From positions 154,501 through 218,500 of the forward strand of contig JABMCL010001464.1 in assembly GCA_018857735.1 (NCBI GenBank): a stretch of DNA of 64,000 nt, in the 5' to 3' direction. This stretch comes from Alviniconcha marisindica. Its lineage: Eukaryota > Mollusca > Gastropoda > Provannidae. The translations under genes and the position numbers were made by a program. The notes beneath the pieces were generated by a model. It saw only the letters and a list, made by a program, of their open reading frames with translations. It did not search any database and was not told the origin of the DNA. Of the stretch, positions 1 to 11,474 are shown one piece after another (position 1 is the stretch's first letter; every line of letters begins with the position of its first letter).

Positions 1-199
1 GCATGCCCTAGCCTTATGTGCTCTTTTCACAGGGGTAATGTTGAGGGGACTGGCTCTTTGAAAATTTGTGTCTGATGTTTGTGTATGTATGTTTTGTGTT
101 TGCAGGGTGATTGGTTTTGTAGATTGACTTGACAGAGGGTTGATATATATGTGAGAAGAGTTTGGAAATGTGTATTTGCTTATGACTTGAGTTTGACTG

Positions 200-252
200 T
201 CCTGAGGTGACCCAGTGTGGTTGACTGGACATTAAAATCCAGTTACTACTAC
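200..252 (+). repeat. dispersed repeat tail, GTTGACTGG(A/G)C core with (ACT)n
   Basis: The phrase TGACCCAGTGTGGTTGACTGG followed by a TTAAAAnCCAG stretch and short (ACT)n recurs in variant form near 10945-10980, 48998-49050, 49430-49465 and 55620-55675. It looks like the 3' tail of a SINE or similar retroelement. Confidence 0.5.
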
Positions 253-273
253 TACTACTACTTTCGTTTTCAG

Positions 274-506
274 CCCACTGCATGCAGTCTCTTTCGCAGC
301 TTTGTCAGGGGCAACAGGCGTGGCCATCCTTCTCATGGGTGTGAATGGGTTAACAGCCCTGCTAGGGGCCTTCAATCTCGGCCTCTACACCCTGGCTTAC
401 ACCCCACTGAAGCGTATCAGCATCGTCAACACCTGGGTGGGGGCTGTGGTGGGGGCTATCCCCCCCATGATGGGATGGGCGGCCTGCACTGGGGGGCTGG
501 AGCCAG
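274..506 (+). CDS. COX10: COX10 penultimate coding exon
   Basis: The acceptor is TTTTCAG ending at 273 and the donor is CAG|GTGAGT at 506/507. The reading frame starts at 275 (phase 2 entry) and leaves one base, the first of a Gly codon. A nearer AG at 299 would also be in frame but would remove the conserved PLHAVSFA segment, so 274 was chosen. Confidence 0.9.
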
Positions 507-3465
507 GTGAGTTGTGATGGCAGAATGTTCATGTTCAGCATTGAAGGCATTAGCCCTCAGTCAGAGACTGACACATGTGTCTTATCCCTTTATTTTGATT
601 GATTGATGATCGCTTATATAGCGCTATTCTCAGCTCTCTTGAGCAGACTCACTGCGCTCGCATGTAATTCTACACGAGTGACTAGCTTTTTATAGCACGT
701 TTTTTTGAATATCCACCGAAGTGGTGTACTTAAGCGCTGGCATGGCTGGTGCCACATGAAACTGCTGCCGTCTCGGCGCAAGGTCTGTGTACACCATACA
801 ACCATGCTCTATGTCACTTCATGCAAAGCCACATACGTAAGGTGTATGCATGTTTAGCTGTAACCTGCCACCTGAACTTTTGGTAGAATGACTGGGATCT
901 TTTACGTGCTACTGTGGTAACATGGGGGTGGAACGGATACCGAAATAACACAGGGGTGGAATGGATACCGAAATAAGTCAGCACAGAAAATCGACCATGG
1001 AGAAGAAAATTCTCCCGCCATTCCTGCAGGGATTCGAACCCGCGACCTTTCAATCACAAGTCCGGCACTCTAACCACTGAGCTATCCCCGCCAGCTACAT
1101 CACGAAGGAGAATGCTCTTACTGGTGCCAGCGTTTAGGAGCTGCCAACTTATTTATTTTATCACTCCTGTTAGAACAGTTTCAACATAGTGTGTTGCAAT
1201 GCATGTTGACTTCTGTGGTCGAATGTCAACCGTGACTGGACCCTGTCTGTTGAGAAAAAAGAAGGAAAATAGTCGTTTCAGGGACTAGAAACCTGGTCAG
1301 AGCACAGCTGGTCTCTTCCCATCATCAGCTTCCCACATCTGATTGGATGGTTTGTGAGGGATGCAACTAAGGTACAGCTTGGTTCCATCACCTATGACAA
1401 TGTTGCAGAGGTGTTTGGGTTCCCATAGCACAAACATTTTGAGCTAGTCCTTTGAATATTAAGTACCCTGTTTCTTTTGCCATTATTTTAGGAGACAGGG
1501 TCTTCATTTGCTGCAATTTTTTCCTCCAGTTAAAGTCAACGTGCACAATTTTTTCAGCTGTGCAGCTTGCAACATCACATCTTTCCCATATTTCATGAAT
1601 AATGGTTATATACACAGATCTTCTTCAGTATGGTTCTTCACAAAAGCACAGTTTGCTCATTCATGCCAAAACTAGAAGACCTGATGATTACCATCTTTAA
1701 AGCTGACTTTTCCAGCTCAAGATCCCTCAATCCATCTGCAAGCACTGCAGTATGAAACACAGTTGGTTCCATGTACATCTGTCAAACCAGCATGGATTTT
1801 TGTTCAGTCTTCTCCCAGTTTCATCCATGATAACACATAGAAATGTGCAGCTTTGGGATCCATCTTTTTGATACACAGTTGATGACATCACATTTTGTAT
1901 CATGTAAAACAACCAAATGGCTGATGACATCAATACAAATTTGTGCATTTTATTATTTATAGTGTAAGATTGAGCTTTTCTCTTGATACAAATTTGAACC
2001 AAATAGCTTATTTAGCTTACAAAAGGCAGGGCTGAGGACATCATCTAATAAACAACCTTTGTAAAATTATACCCCTTTTCCTGTCCAAGGATTAGCCTCA
2101 AGAATCAGTGCAAGCTGTAGTTGCCAACAGCAGAAAATTATGACAAATGCCATAATTTTCCAGTTTATGCTCAGTTTTGACATTGAAATAAATGTCAACA
2201 CAAAGTAGATCTCATTCTTCATCCTGTAATAATGATAGCCTGAGTTTATAGAGAGCTGCAAAGATCTGTTTGGCCAAAGCTGGCATTCTGCAGAGTTGAA
2301 TTTTCAACTTAGATGTATATTCTAGCTGAAGGCCAGAGGCATGCAGGAATCAGAATCGCCTTGGACAAGCTGTACAGCCAAGAGTGAAACCTTACTTAGA
2401 AAGGGGTTTCAATTTATTTCAGCTCCAGAGAAGTGGAGAAAAATCAGATCAGTTTGGAAGCACAACATACCTGCTTGTTGCTGTGGACCAGCAATGACCT
2501 GAACTGGATTTAGGTCAGCAGGAAAGTGTCATCAGCGCTTGGCAATACTGGCCTTAGGTCAACAGCAAAATGTCTTCTGCGCTTGGCAATCCAGCTTGTT
2601 AATACTGCAGTTCGTATGTGGATTTTTACTGCCAGCAAGTAGGTGAGTGCGTTCCCTTCTCAGAGTGCCAATTCAGTCAGCACAGGCTACCGTTGCAAAC
2701 AGTGACCTTATTCGTGTTTGTAATGTGAATGCACAGTAGAGCTGGTGCTGGAGAGGGAATAATAAGTTGAATGTAGCATTGAAAAAGGTTGGCAGCAAAT
2801 ACTTTTTTTTTAATGCAATGTCATCACCATTCTAATTTGGTTAAGACTGTGAAAACAAGACCAAGTCTGAAATAAATAAAAAAAAATGTGTGCGTGAACT
2901 TTCATGGGAAAAAATCTTGGGCTAGTGAAAAAGTCCTTTGGGCTAGTGGATTTTCACATTCACTGGCTCGGTGAACTAGTAGAAAAGAAAAGAAAATCAA
3001 CTTCTGCAGCCCAGCTGGTTTTCTTCCCCAGGTGCATGGCTGCTGGCAGGTATCCTGTATGCCTGGCAGTTTCCCCACTTCAACGCTCTTAGCTGGAACC
3101 TGCGCCCAGACTATTCCCGAGCTGGGTACCGCATGATGGCCGTCGTCAACCCGGGCCTGACCAAGCGCGTGGCCCTGCGTTACTGCCTGGTCACCACTGG
3201 CCTCTGCCTGGCTGCCCCGCTCATTGACCTGACCACCTGGACCTTCGCCGCAGACTCCCTGCCCCTCAACCTCTACCTGTCCTACCTAGCCTGGAACTTT
3301 TACCGCCATGGCGACAGCAAGAGCTCCAGAAAATTGTTCCGCTTTACCCTGATCCACTTACCATTCCTGCTGATCCTGATGTGGATCAGCAAGAAGCCAA
3401 GGAAGAGCTCAAAGGCTGGTGAAGCTGAGAAGGTGGCGGTGGTGGCAGATGGTGTGGCAGTGTGA
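274..3465 (+). CDS. COX10: COX10, protohaem IX farnesyltransferase (3' part, two exons)
   Basis: This is the C-terminal part of the UbiA-family enzyme that farnesylates haem B to haem O, the first step of haem A synthesis for cytochrome oxidase in the mitochondrial inner membrane. Coding exons are 274-506 and 3032-3465. The first reads [19 protein letters not shown] and contains [20 protein letters not shown]. The second contains [20 protein letters not shown], then several hydrophobic membrane segments, and ends at TGA 3463-3465. These motifs match animal COX10 closely. The exon junction is phase 1 (split Gly) with a GT donor at 507 and an AG acceptor at 3030-3031. The N-terminal targeting region and the first Asp-rich motif lie upstream of the window. 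The lysine-rich C-terminal tail varies in this family. Confidence 0.95.
507..3031 (+). other. COX10 intron
   Basis: This 2.5-kb GT-AG intron holds a minus-strand tRNA-derived SINE (about 595-1092). From 1100 to 3000 it is AT-rich unique-looking sequence. A short near-duplicate around 2510-2600 repeats the phrase ending in GCGCTTGGCAAT. No other gene was seen. Confidence 0.8.
595..1092 (-). mobile_element. tRNA-derived SINE, copy 1
   Basis: Read on the minus strand, the element starts at about 1092 with a tRNA-like head: box A TAGCTCAGTGGTTAGAG, then box B GGTTCGAATCC. A roughly 400-base body follows, ending in a GCGATCATCAATCAATC tail. Two further copies (about 10467-10920 and 36001-36468) share head, body and tail in the same orientation. 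It is long for a SINE. It is a retroelement rather than a tRNA gene, because the sequence continues with a conserved non-tRNA body. Confidence 0.85.
3032..3465 (+). CDS. COX10: COX10 last coding exon
   Basis: The acceptor TTCTTCCCCAG ends at 3031. The exon reads from the split Gly through [16 protein letters not shown] to TGA at 3463-3465. GC content is clearly higher than in the flanking intron. Confidence 0.93.
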
Positions 3466-4353
3466 TTAGTTTTATGGTTTGTAGAAACTACAAACTGTCA
3501 CAGTGTGCTGTTTGAATCACTCATTCAACCAGTGTTTTATTTTATGTCTGTTCGTGGCAAGGTGATATTAGACAAATGTGATGTTTGTTTGTTATGGGAA
3601 TACCGGTGGAACCCCCTTATAACAAAGCATTTGGTATCATCGGTCTTGCTTCTGTATAACATAACCTTGTACTACAGGAAATAAAACATATGCTGGAAGC
3701 ATGTGGTGGAGACATTTCAGTAATTTTTCTCATTTTTCATAGAAGTTCATTCTAAACGAGTTTGTTATAAGAGGATTTTACTGTACTAAAGATATTAAGA
3801 GGAAAGGATGCAAAGTTTCAGCCTGTGCTTTTTCAAAGAGTCACATGGTGCATTGAACTGTGTTCAAATAAATACAATTTTGTAACACCAGCTGCTACAA
3901 AATGAATGTGTGTCTTGTGACCATGGATTGGTTTGGAAAACAGGTATTCTGTTTTAAGGACAAACCACTTTTAACATCAGTTTAATAAAGCGATGATACA
4001 TTTGTGATACATGCTGTTGATTGTCTGTAGATACAAACTGATTCATTTGATTTAAATTTGTATGTGTGAGTAATCTACAAAAGAACAAATATGCTATAAA
4101 ACAAGTCAGTTGCTCACTCACTTGTGTTGCCTTTGTGCTATTTTATGCTGCTTGAAGCAACGATTTGCCATGAAAGTTGTTGACATAGTAGGGACATTAT
4201 TTTAATATTTATTAATATTGTTGTAAGCAACTTATGGACTGTGTTGTTTGAAATAGAGACAATGAGGCAAAAGCCTGTTAATATTTTTGGTCCTGGGTAC
4301 CTGTGTACAAGTGGAACCTTGATGCTTGGGACTCCTGGAGAATGTTTCCAGGT
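3466..4353. other. COX10 3' flank, no gene seen
   Basis: AT-rich sequence that probably carries the COX10 3' UTR and termination region. No coding signal or repeat of note was seen before the TIR element that follows. Confidence 0.5.
3680..3685 (+). promoter_or_regulatory. candidate COX10 poly(A) signal AATAAA
   Basis: AATAAA lies about 215 bases after the COX10 stop. Other AATAAA-like hexamers follow near 3869 and 3984, so the 3' end may be later or alternative. Confidence 0.4.
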
Positions 4354-4355
4354 TA

Positions 4356-5411
4356 AAGGGGAACCAAACTAAGAAGCCTCACCCGTGCTGTTGATAGGAA
4401 TAGAGTATAAAATATACACACAACACATAAGAATAGGGTATAAAAATATACAGACAGCAGATAGGAAAAGGGTATAAAAATATTCACACAGCAGATAGGA
4501 ATAGGGTAAACAATATACACATAGCAGAGAGGAATAGGGTAAAGAATATATACATAGCAGACAGGAATATGGTAAACAATATGCACATTGCAGATAGGAA
4601 TAGGGTATACAAATATATGCATAGTAGTATAAAAAATATACACACAGCAGATAGGAATAGGGTAAACAATATACTCATGGCAGGTAGGTATAGGGTAAAC
4701 AATATACACATGGCAGATAGGAATAGGGTAAACAATATACGTACAGCAGATAGGAATAGGGTATAAAAACACACACACATCAGACAGGAATAGGGTACAA
4801 ACACACACACAGCAGATAGGAATAGGGTAAAAAAGCTATACACACAGCAGATAAGAATAGGGTAAACAATATACACACAGCTGATAGGAATAAGGTAACA
4901 ATATACACACAGCTGATAGGAATAGGCTATAAAAAAATATACACACAGCAGACAGGAATAGGGCATAAAAATATACACACAGCAGATAGGAATAGCCTAT
5001 AAAAAATATACGCACAGCAGATAGGAATAGGGCATAAAATAGGGTAGGGTATAAAATATGCACACAGCTAGTTTTTCTGACTTAATTTCTTGCCCTCTTT
5101 CTTAAAATTCACATTTGAAAGTCCCAAAAACACAACCATGAGTGCTGCCATTTTGTGCCCAGCAGTCTGTATTTATGAGTTCATAGACAAGGCTGGCACA
5201 TGTGGCAAAAGTATAAAATACACCACCAGCTGACCTTCTTCTGCTCATCATTGGTCAAGAGAGAAACAACATGGCTGCACTCTGATTTGCTTAAATTCAA
5301 GGTAAGAAAATGCTTATTTTGTATAAACTTTGATTGGACAATGAGATGAAACATGCAAATGATACATTGCACATTTTCAGGTCAACTTCCGTCTTTAGTT
5401 CAGTTCCCCTT
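4356..5411. mobile_element. MITE-like TIR element with internal minisatellite, copy 1
   Basis: The 5' end starts AAGGGGAACCAAACTAAG and the 3' end is its approximate inverted complement (TTCAGTTCCCCTT). Both ends are flanked by TA (4354-4355 and 5412-5413). The right half (about 5080-5411) aligns with a second full copy at 60290-60785. The left half has been replaced by about 20 tandem copies of a segment containing ATAGGAATAGGG. No transposase is present, so it is a non-autonomous DNA element. The TA flank suggests a Tc1/mariner-type target, but TTAA cannot be excluded. Confidence 0.7.
4391..5068. repeat. minisatellite, ~33-37 bp unit, inside the TIR element
   Basis: About 20 imperfect copies of a unit with GCAGATAGGAATAGGGTA and an AT-rich remainder ending in ACACACA. 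The single-copy counterpart (CTAATAGGAATGGAATTT) is present once in the element at 60290-60785, so the array arose by amplification inside the element. Reading frames across it are repeat artefacts. Confidence 0.85.
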
Positions 5412-5431
5412 TAGTAATGATGATTCAGAAT

Positions 5432-5545
5432 AAAAAAAGTACTTTGTATAAATATTGATTGGACAATGAGATGAAGTATGCATATCAAAGCATTTGCACA
5501 TTTCCGGGCCAACTTCTGTCTTCAGTGCGGTTCTGCTTTATTTAT
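5432..5545. repeat. partial duplicate of the TIR element's 3' end
   Basis: The last ~100 bases of the element (from the TTTGTATAAATATTGATTGG region to the GTTCTGCTTTA terminus) are repeated, diverged, immediately downstream. Confidence 0.6.
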
Positions 5546-5634
5546 GATTTTTCAGAATATTAAATAACCTTCATTAAACTTTCTAGGGTCAGTTTTTCCA
5601 GAGCAAGAACTATAGCATTGGCACTTTCAAAAAC

Positions 5635-5800
5635 ATAAATGGTTCAAAATAACGCTATTTATTAGGACAAAATACAACATGCAAATTTTGGGGGTAATCC
5701 CCTTTATCAAGCTACAAAACAACACTTAAACAACAATTAAATGGTGAAAAACGACCAAAAAAATGAGACGGAGAGCTAATCAACTTATCTTTTGGGGGGT
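5635..5800. mobile_element. half copy of a hairpin-type element
   Basis: The stretch from GGTTCAAAATAACGCTATTT through TGGGGGTAATCCCCTTTATC matches one arm of the palindromic element at 54715-54898. A similar partial copy is at about 9985-10170. Each is followed by a shared CTACAAAACAAC segment and an AATGAGA(C/T)GGAGA(G/A)CTAA segment. Confidence 0.6.
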
Positions 5801-6199
5801 GAGCTATGTCCGGTGCTTGGAAGAATCAAGTTGGCACTTTTGTCTATGCTGTGCCGTTTGTGTTAAGCAGGCTGTTTATGCTCATAGCTGCCTCTGAGCT
5901 TTACACATCCTTACTGGTGGTGTCAGTAACCTTGACCAGTATTCAAGGTTATGTCAGACTGAAAATAATGAAAGCTGTGTTTTCCCATTTTGAGGTCAGT
6001 GGACTGAGGATTTGCTTTTCTTGTTCTTATGTTGCAGTTTCACTGCGACAGTGAAAGAGATTAAAGCTAATGTTATGCAAAGACTTATTTGCTATGCAAT
6101 ATGTATGTGTGGGGGTATGTGGGGTGTCTTCCATATCCATAAAATAACATAAAAAATATTGCTCATTTTATTTGATTGATGATGCTCGTATAATGCAAT

Positions 6200-7150
6200 G
6201 TTATTGATATTATGCACATTTGCGTCTATCCTATTTTTTCTAGTCCCTCTCTGCTTATATCCACAACTCTATTCTTTACCTCCCACAAGCCGTCTGTCTG
6301 TGCTCTACCTCTATCAACATCTGTATTACCATTCCTCTGTCCCCTGCCTCCCCTACCCTGCTTGCTGTCCCTTACCCCACTCATTACCTATCCCCTGCCT
6401 CCCCTATCCATTCCTCTACATACACCATACCTCCCCTATCCCATCCTCTACCTATCCCCCACCTCCCCAATCCTGACCTCTACTTATCCCCTATTTTCCT
6501 AATTCCACCCTCTACCTATCCCCCCCTCCCCAGTCCCAGCCTCTACCTATCCTGACCTCCCCAATCCCACCCTCTACCTATCCCCTACCTTCCTAATACC
6601 ATGCTCTACCTATCCCCTACCTTCACAATCCCACACTACCAATCCCCTACCTTCCCAATCCCACCCTCTACCTATCTCCTACCTTCCCAATCCCTCCCTC
6701 TACCTATCCCCTACATTCCCAATCCCAGCTTCTGCCTATCCCCAACCCTCTCAGTGCCTGCTTCAACCCATCCCCTACCTTCCAATGCCGTCCTCTATTA
6801 CCCCGCCTTTCTAGTGCCATCCTCTATCTATCCCATCTTCTACCTATCCCCTACCTTCCCAGTGACATCTTCTAATCCCCCATTTCCACAGTCCCACCCT
6901 CCACCTATCCCCACCTCTACCTATGCCTCACTCCACCCTCTAACTCTATTCCACCATCTGCCAATCCCTACCCCACACTCTAGCTGTCCCATACCTCACC
7001 CATCATTCTACATCCCCACTCCTCCCCACCCACCCCTCCACCTTCCATATGTTCCAACTATTTTCCTACCACCACCACCACCACCACCACCACCTCTACC
7101 TCATCACTCTAACCCTAAGATCTGTAGCAAACCATTACCACCATGCCTTG
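6200..7150. repeat. pyrimidine-rich degenerate minisatellite
   Basis: The + strand is almost entirely C and T, with repeated phrases such as CTCTACCTATCCCCTACC and CCCAATCCCACC at ~30-base spacing, then an (ACC)n tract near 7068-7095. The long proline/leucine/serine frames here follow from composition and have no gene support. Confidence 0.8.
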
Positions 7151-7439
7151 ACACCAAAGATGTACAATTCTATGCTTCTACCTAACCCAACTGCCATCCA
7201 CCCATCCACCCAACTTCTTCCTGCCCCTCACCCCGTTTCCTTTACACACCCCTTTTCTAACTCATTGCCTGGCATCGTTTTTACTTTTCATTCTCCAACC
7301 TTGGCCAGCCATTTTGGTTTGTCATCTGTACTGTGTCGGGGAACGTTCCTGCTTTTCTGTTGTCTCCAACATTTATTTTGTTTTCCCAGGGTTTTACCCC
7401 TTTGCCATACGTTTTGCCTTAGAACTCACACATTGTAGG

Positions 7440-7950
7440 TTGTGGGTGTGACCGCACACCTGTGGTTTTCATATCTGTATGCATGTCAGATTATATGCCG
7501 GCCTGTACATCATGGGTGTGCCACACCCATACTTTTATTTATAGGAGTTTCAACAAAGTGTGGGTTTAGTCACACCCATGATACAGCATGCACGAAAACA
7601 ACGCTGTCTCTTGAAAAGGTATTAGTGACACAACACCCATGACATACAGCACATACGGGTTTCTCTGTAAGTAGCATGGGTGTGCTGACGCCCATGATGT
7701 ACAGCATGTAAGGTTTCCTCTCTTAGTAGTACAGGTGTGCTCACACCCTTGACGAATGATCAGGTATAGTTAAAACTTTGTTCTTTATTTACTTTCTGAT
7801 ATCATTACAAAACCACATTATTTTTGGTAATACATGTGATGATGCTTTGTTGACAAAGTCATGAAATTTTGTGGCAGTGGTATACAAATTAGGTGTTATG
7901 GCAATTTACATAAAGTATGGGTAGTGTTTTACACAGAACATTTGGTGAAA
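7440..7950. repeat. dispersed repeat, single-unit copy (relative of 52930-53890)
   Basis: Four imperfect blocks contain a GGGTGTGNNNNCACCCATGA core and the phrase GTACAGCATGTAAGGTTTCC. A segment with GATGCTTTGTTGACAAAGTC and AAAGTATGGGT follows at about 7838-7925. The same order is found at 52930-53890, where the last segment is tandemly repeated six times. Confidence 0.65.
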
Positions 7951-9984
7951 TGTTTACTTGTCTTTGAAGCCTGCCGGTGTTTAAATCATCTTTTTTCATG
8001 CAAGTTACACCCCAAGAGACGTGACAAAGGTGGTGTGTGTATTTGGTCTTTGAATGCATGCGTGTGCTGAAACAAAGACACAAACACACACGTTCATGTG
8101 CTCCCTTACATGCTAGCATGCACGCACACATCCACACACACTTTTCCATTTCAATCAGAAAAACGTTCTTCCTGTAACTACAGCACCAAACCTGATTCAT
8201 TGTGATTCCTCTCCACATGAGTGTAAAATGCTGACTGTGTACAACAAGACTGTATAAATTTTCACTGTTTTTATTTCACTTTATTTCAACAACATTGATC
8301 AACTATAAATCTTGACCAGGACAAAAAATCAAGTGCCATCAGTATGAAGACCACCATTCGCAAAAAGAAGAAAAAGAAATAAAAGGGAAGAAAGAAAGAA
8401 AAAAGTGAATGCGCAACAAACAAAAATTAATCATATCCATATATATAACATGATTTATACTTGGTAGGAAGAAAAAGCTTGGAACTTGTGAAGAAAAAAC
8501 AACAACAAAAAAAGTCATTCCTGACGCCGCAGTGACAATTTGCTGAGCAACAAAACTGGCATAACTGTGTAAAGCTTAATGGAGGTCATCATCGTGCAAA
8601 GTTTCAAAATCAAAGATATAGCTTACGTAATTATTTTCTGCGAAAAGCCAATATTTTGCGCCTTAGGCTGTGGTCTCAGGCAGACACTTTTTTTTTTCGC
8701 CCCTTAATTTTTTACTCCAAAACGAGGCACAAGTTACATTATTCCAAAACAAAAAAATGCATTAGTCCTGGCTAACTAATGTTAGATGGAGAGAAGGCAT
8801 AACATTAGCATGACATATAACTACATTCATTATACACACAAACGTTGCGTGAATTATCAGCCGAGTAAGGTCATAAAAAAGAGGAAAAGCATAAGACCGT
8901 AAAGTTGAATTATTCATATGAAACAAGAGGCGAGGCAAATCAACAGCATACAAACAGGAAGAGAGAAACAGCAACATATATTACGTTGTATAAAGGCAGA
9001 CGTGTCAATGCTACTAGATAAATAACTTTATTTATTGATTTATTCATTTATTTTTTACGCCCAATCAAATGTGTATAATAAATGCACACAAAATCTTAGC
9101 CAAATGCATAATATCATATACTTGAAAATTCTAATATTCTCTCCCATAAAACGTCCAGACGTTTACTGCTCTGTACATAGACTTGTGATTGTTAGGCAAA
9201 TGCTGAAAAATGCTTTTCAAGTTTCTTTGAAGAGGCTATTAATTATTGGTCACCAGTAGAGAGAGAGAGCACCGCCCACCGATGTATTGTCTGACAAAAA
9301 TGAGGCGATGCCCACTTGTTTGAAAGATTTACCCTGTGACATCAAAGATTTATAATCTTTGGTGACATTTAGGAATTTTATTTGCCCTACCAGCTGTCGC
9401 TTCGGCAAAGACAGAGAGCAGTTCTCAGTGTCGTTGGTTAGACAACAAACTTCACATGCTTACTATTACAACCGCGACCAATGGTCGAGAGGCCACACAC
9501 GTCCACAAGGAAGATGCCATCATAGGTCTGTAGTGCGCATGTCCAGAGGTGTCGTCTGCTGATGGCTGCCAAGTCAAATTAACCGAGTGAAGGGCGAGAG
9601 TGACCACTTACATTTTCCGAGCAGCATAATGACATAATGTCAACAAGGTAAAGAGTTGCCCAAAACATTTCGTTTTTGTTATTGTTTTTCCACCCTTTCT
9701 TTCTTTCTTTCCCCCCTCCCCCCTTTTTGTGACAGCCAGTGCAAAACGTGATCTGTTTTATGAAGATGCCCTTGCCGCAAAGCCGAGTAAGTTTTGTCTT
9801 TGATTCAGTAAATCGACTGCTTTATTGAACAAAGTGCGGCTATCGCTAATTACTATTCGTTGCATCATTTAAGCAACACGACGCACTAGGCTTTCCGCAA
9901 AAATGTTCTATCAAGCAACGTAACTTGTTCATCGATGACAAAAAGCAAATGATTCCGAATTTTATTATCTGAACTGTCAGACAA
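7951..9984. other. no gene seen
   Basis: AT-rich sequence with short CA-rich stretches (8065-8140) and small simple repeats. No exon with matching splice signals or recognisable protein similarity was found on either strand. Confidence 0.5.
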
Positions 9985-10170
9985 AAAAGGACGCTATTTA
10001 TTCAGAAGAAGAAAAAAGAAAGAAAAAAGAAAAAAAGAGAGAGAGAGAGAGAATAAAAAGCGAATTTTCGGGGTAATCCCCTTTATAAAGCTACAAAACA
10101 ACAGTTAAACGATTTAAAAAAAAATGAGATGGAGAACTAAGACATTTATCTCTTTTCGGTTAAGCTATGT
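9985..10170. mobile_element. partial hairpin-type element with (GA)n
   Basis: Contains the GACGCTATTTATTC and TTTTCGGGGTAATCCCCTTTA phrases shared with 5635-5800 and 54715-54898, interrupted by an A/G-rich stretch and a short (GA)n. Confidence 0.5.
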
Positions 10171-10317
10171 TGTTTTCGTGTCCAGTCAGTGATTGGAAAA
10201 ATGTCAGACGCTGTTATGAACTTGAAATAAGACCAAGACCAATGACGCTAGTATGAACGGGAAAAGGTCAGTTAGCCAAGTCAAGTGTTACTATATTGTG
10301 CCGCGAATCGCACAACG

Positions 10318-10460
10318 TTACAGGAACTATCCTTCCCAGGCTAAACTTCTCGTGTGCTTGGAGCAAGTTAAAAGAACATGATCCGCAGTAAATGAGCCAT
10401 TCTGTAAGTTGACTTTTACGGACACCATCACAATCACTTGTTTGACGAGCTGTGCGCTGT
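10318..10460. repeat. dispersed repeat also present at ~60790-60945
   Basis: The phrases CAGGCTAAACTTCTCGTGTG, CAAGTTAAA(A/C)GAACA, GACTTTTACGGACAC and GACGAGCTGTGCGC align with a diverged copy at 60790-60945. No coding potential was seen. Confidence 0.6.
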
Positions 10461-10466
10461 TTTCCC

Positions 10467-10920
10467 CGCTTTTATATATAGCACTATTCTCCGCCCTCGA
10501 GCAGACTCACTGCGCTCTTGTCGGAATGAGTGACTAGCTTTTTACAGCGCGCTTTGAAATCCACCCAAGTGGTGTGGTTGTAGCGCTGTTTGGTCTTACA
10601 TGGCTGGTGCCACTCAAAACTGCTGCCATCTCGGCGCGTTCTGTTTATACAACCATGCATCACATCACGTCACTTCATGCAACGCCACATACGTAGGGAG
10701 CATGCATGTTTAGCTGTCATCAGCCACCTGCACTTTTGGCAGAATGCCCGTGATTTTTTACGTGCTATGCGGTAACACGGGGGTGGAGCGCATACCGAGG
10801 TAAGAGTCAGCACAAAAAGTTGATCCCGGAGAAGAAAATTCTCCCGCCGCTTCTGTCGGGACTCGAACCCGCGACCTTTCGATCTCGAGTCCGGAGCTCT
10901 AACCACTGAGCTATCCCAGC
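10467..10920 (-). mobile_element. tRNA-derived SINE, copy 2
   Basis: Same family and orientation as the copy at 595-1092. The tRNA-like head with box A and box B is at the right end (10850-10920). The body contains the shared TTTTTTACGTGCTATG and GGGGGTGGAGCG phrases. Confidence 0.85.
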
Positions 10921-11474
10921 TTCTCATTCGTCCTTAGGAGACCAAAATAATGCGGTTGACGGGACATTAAATTCCAGGAACTGATTAACCCAATCAAGTT
11001 AAAACAAAAAACAACTACAACAAAAAAGGTCATAAAACAAAAACAGCTCAGTTAAAGATTGAAATGTACACAAGAAATGCATTTTATGAACTTACAAATA
11101 TTAACTCGTTTAATACATTTTTTTTTTTTTAAATATCTCGTGGCACCACAGGTCAGAGTCAGAGCGAGCCGTTCGTTTTTAACACTCAACCAACCGTGTA
11201 CTGCCTGCACCGGGGCGAGACGTTGTCAGAATCGTCGTACAAGTGCTAAACAGTAGCCTGTATGATTTGATGAAGCACTGTTTAGAGAACTACAACATGA
11301 GCACGTGACCGATGTAGATTTGCTCACAACGACCATTTCACATCTTGGTTCTATGCTAAACTGTACGGGAACGACCTCGCTCGGCGTCACAGCTGTGACA
11401 CTTAGTACAGGAATTTGATTTTTAAACTGCGATATGATAGAGGCGATGCACGGGCAGAAGAGAAGCAAAGTTTT

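Noticed and set aside
1020..1092. tRNA gene on the minus strand (also 10850-10920, 36400-36468)
   Set aside because: Box A/B present, but each continues into a shared SINE body and the tRNA fold is degenerate.
5806..6054. 82-codon + frame after the hairpin-like fragment
   Set aside because: No motif, no splice partners; flanked by repeats.
6198..7185. Proline/leucine-rich open frames
   Set aside because: Pyrimidine-only repeat DNA; the frames overlap in several registers and reflect composition.
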